Positions 6,443-7,335 of a stretch of DNA of 7,335 bases are shown here, one piece after another. Both the position numbers and the translations under genes were made by a program. The stretch comes from Pyrobaculum sp. Lineage in GTDB: Archaea > Thermoproteota > Thermoprotei > Thermoproteales > Thermoproteaceae. Position 1 is the first letter of the stretch, and each line of letters starts with the position of its first letter. The notes beneath the pieces were generated by a model. That model did no database searches. It was not told the origin of the DNA and worked only from the letters and a program-made list of their open reading frames with translations. Location: positions 1 to 7,335 of the forward strand of contig WYEI01000134.1 in NCBI GenBank assembly GCA_009903905.1, written 5' to 3'.

Positions 6443-6445
6443 GGA
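6434..6445. repeat. 12-bp repeat copy 1 at the synthetase start
   Basis: CTTCTCCATGGA, containing the palindrome CCATGG. It covers the ATG of the synthetase gene on the minus strand. An identical copy on the plus strand lies at 6521-6532 over the start of the divergent gene. This may be a shared regulatory site or a coincidence of two M-E start contexts. Confidence 0.4.
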
Positions 6446-6460
6446 TTAAGATAATGTTTT

Positions 6461-6468
6461 ATTTTTAT
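6461..6468 (-). promoter_or_regulatory. TATA box of the acyl-CoA synthetase operon
   Basis: The minus strand reads ATAAAAAT, in an A/T-rich block (6448-6470), centred about 22-23 bases upstream of the ATG at 6442. It fits a leaderless operon mRNA. Confidence 0.6.
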
Positions 6469-6498
6469 CAGTTTCTTTAGGCAGGAGGCGAAGTGCCA

Positions 6499-6506
6499 TT
6501 TTTATT
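6499..6506 (+). promoter_or_regulatory. TATA box of the M20 peptidase gene
   Basis: TTTTTATT, extending into TTTTTATTAA, centred about 25 bases upstream of the ATG at 6528, again implying a leaderless mRNA. It shares the 85-bp divergent region 6443-6527 with the synthetase promoter; the two TATA boxes are about 38 bases apart, so the two promoters may compete or be co-regulated. Confidence 0.6.
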
Positions 6507-6520
6507 AACTCCATTTGTCT

Positions 6521-6532
6521 CTTCTCCATGGA
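6521..6532. repeat. 12-bp repeat copy 2 at the M20 gene start
   Basis: CTTCTCCATGGA, identical to 6434-6445 and 87 bases from it in direct orientation. Here the ATG is read on the plus strand. Confidence 0.4.
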
Positions 6533-7335
6533 GTCCAAAGCCGTGTCTCTCCTAAGCAAGCTGATCTCTATACCTACTGTGAATCCGCCTGGCGAGAAGT
6601 ATCAAGAGTTTGTGGAATTTGCCGAGGGGTATTTCAAGTCTTTGGGTTTAGATACGGAGGTTGTCGAAGTCCCCAAGTCCGAGGTTGCGAAGCACTGTCC
6701 CGAATGTGCGGAGTACCCTAGGCTTATCTTGCTGGCTAGGCTAGGCGAGCCTAAGATCCACTTTAACGGGCACTACGACGTGGTGCCGCCTGGGCCTTTG
6801 GAGAGTTGGAAGGTCACGAGGCCCTTTGAGCCTGTGTACCGCGAGGGGAGGCTCTACGGAAGGGGCGCCGTTGACATGAAGGGCGGGCTTACGTCGATTA
6901 TGTTGGCTGTGGAGAAGGCGGTGGCCGCCGGGTTGAAGAATTTTGAGGTGTCTTTTGTGCCGGATGAGGAGATTGGGGGCGAGACGGGGGCTGGCTACTT
7001 GGCGCGGTCGGGTAAGGTGAAGGCGCCGTGGGTGGTGATTGCGGAGGGTTCCGGCGAGGACAACATCTGGATTGGGCACAGGGGGCTGGTGTGGTTTCTG
7101 GTGGAGGTGTATGGGAAGCAGGCGCATGGCTCCACGCCGTGGCTCGGCCTAAACGCCTTCGAGGGGGCTGCTCACATCGCCCACAGGTTGCAGGAGTACG
7201 TAAAGGCTGTTTCAACCCGCGTGAGTAGGTATGAATTCGACGACCCGAGGGGCGCCTCGCCTACCGTGACCATGGGTGGGGAGGTGAGGGGGTCTGTCAA
7301 GACTAACGTGGTGCCTGGCTACTTCGCCTTCTCCG
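6528..7335 (+). CDS. M20-family metallopeptidase/deacylase (ArgE/DapE type), 3' end outside window
   Basis: The 269 codons seen encode the catalytic domain and the start of the dimerisation domain of a di-zinc M20 amidohydrolase, which removes an acyl or peptide group from an amino acid or small peptide. Metal-site residues are in order: H82 and D84 in NGHYDVVPPG, the bridging D116 in GRGAVDMKGG, the general base E147 and ligand E148 in VPDEEIGGETG, and E173 in IAEGSG. H200 in KQAHGSTPW lies in the dimerisation domain. The last metal-ligand His, near the C-terminus, is beyond the window. The ATG at 6528 gives a normal N-terminus (ISIPTVNPPGE at 13-23) and lies about 25 bases from a TATA box. 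Such genes are often labelled succinyl-diaminopimelate desuccinylase or acetylornithine deacetylase. Neither role can be assigned here, and a carboxypeptidase or aminoacylase is equally possible. The coding strand is notably G/T-rich. Confidence 0.92.
   Translation, partial: MESKAVSLLSKLISIPTVNPPGEKYQEFVEFAEGYFKSLGLDTEVVEVPKSEVAKHCPECAEYPRLILLARLGEPKIHFNGHYDVVPPGPLESWKVTRPFEPVYREGRLYGRGAVDMKGGLTSIMLAVEKAVAAGLKNFEVSFVPDEEIGGETGAGYLARSGKVKAPWVVIAEGSGEDNIWIGHRGLVWFLVEVYGKQAHGSTPWLGLNAFEGAAHIAHRLQEYVKAVSTRVSRYEFDDPRGASPTVTMGGEVRGSVKTNVVPGYFAFS

Noticed and set aside
1..7335. tRNA, C/D-box RNA, CRISPR repeats or insertion sequence
   Set aside because: Intergenic regions were read on both strands. 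There is no tRNA-like T-loop or anticodon arm, no paired box C (TGATGA) and box D (CTGA), no spaced direct repeats and no transposase motifs.

Overview
The window looks like a stretch of a hyperthermophilic crenarchaeal chromosome, most likely Thermoproteales and Pyrobaculum-like. This is inferred from three things. Histidine genes of archaeal type are packed with ATGA overlaps. Start codons (ATG, GTG, possibly TTG) mostly lack a Shine-Dalgarno and instead sit about 23-25 bases downstream of the centre of a TATA-like box, the spacing expected for leaderless mRNAs. The protein families and a heptad-rich coiled-coil protein also fit that order. No database comparison was possible, so genus and species are not established.

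Layout. Positions 1-82 hold the edge of a possible next minus-strand gene. hisB (83-646, minus) is transcribed leftward. A 253-bp A/C-rich intergenic region (647-899) carries divergent TATA boxes for hisB and for a 140-aa coiled-coil protein (900-1322, plus) built on a 25-residue repeat. A new promoter then starts a tight histidine operon, hisF-hisD-hisE (1448-3593, plus), in which each stop overlaps the next start as ATGA. The 243-bp convergent region 3594-3836 has one candidate small protein gene (3646-3786, plus) with a TATA-like box at the usual spacing. The minus-strand operon 6442-3837 encodes an AlkK-like AMP-forming acyl-CoA synthetase followed, with a GTGA overlap, by a zinc-containing medium-chain dehydrogenase/reductase that resembles crenarchaeal acryloyl-CoA reductase. 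An 85-bp divergent promoter region separates it from an M20-family metallopeptidase/deacylase gene (6528 to beyond the window end, plus).

How the genes work together. HisE hydrolyses PR-ATP (step 2), HisF is the cyclase half of IGP synthase (step 5), HisB dehydrates IGP (step 6) and HisD carries out the last two oxidations. HisG, HisI, HisA, HisH, HisC and a histidinol-phosphatase are not in view. The synthetase/reductase pair probably activates a carboxylic acid to its CoA thioester and then reduces an enoyl-CoA or related compound with NADPH; the substrate cannot be read from the sequence.

The points most worth a second look are the 7+7+11 residue super-repeat of the coiled-coil protein, the candidate 46-aa Cys/His protein, the compact HisD, the acyl-CoA activation/reduction pair, and a reversal of G/C strand asymmetry inside the synthetase gene. 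I saw no tRNA, rRNA, CRISPR array or insertion sequence.
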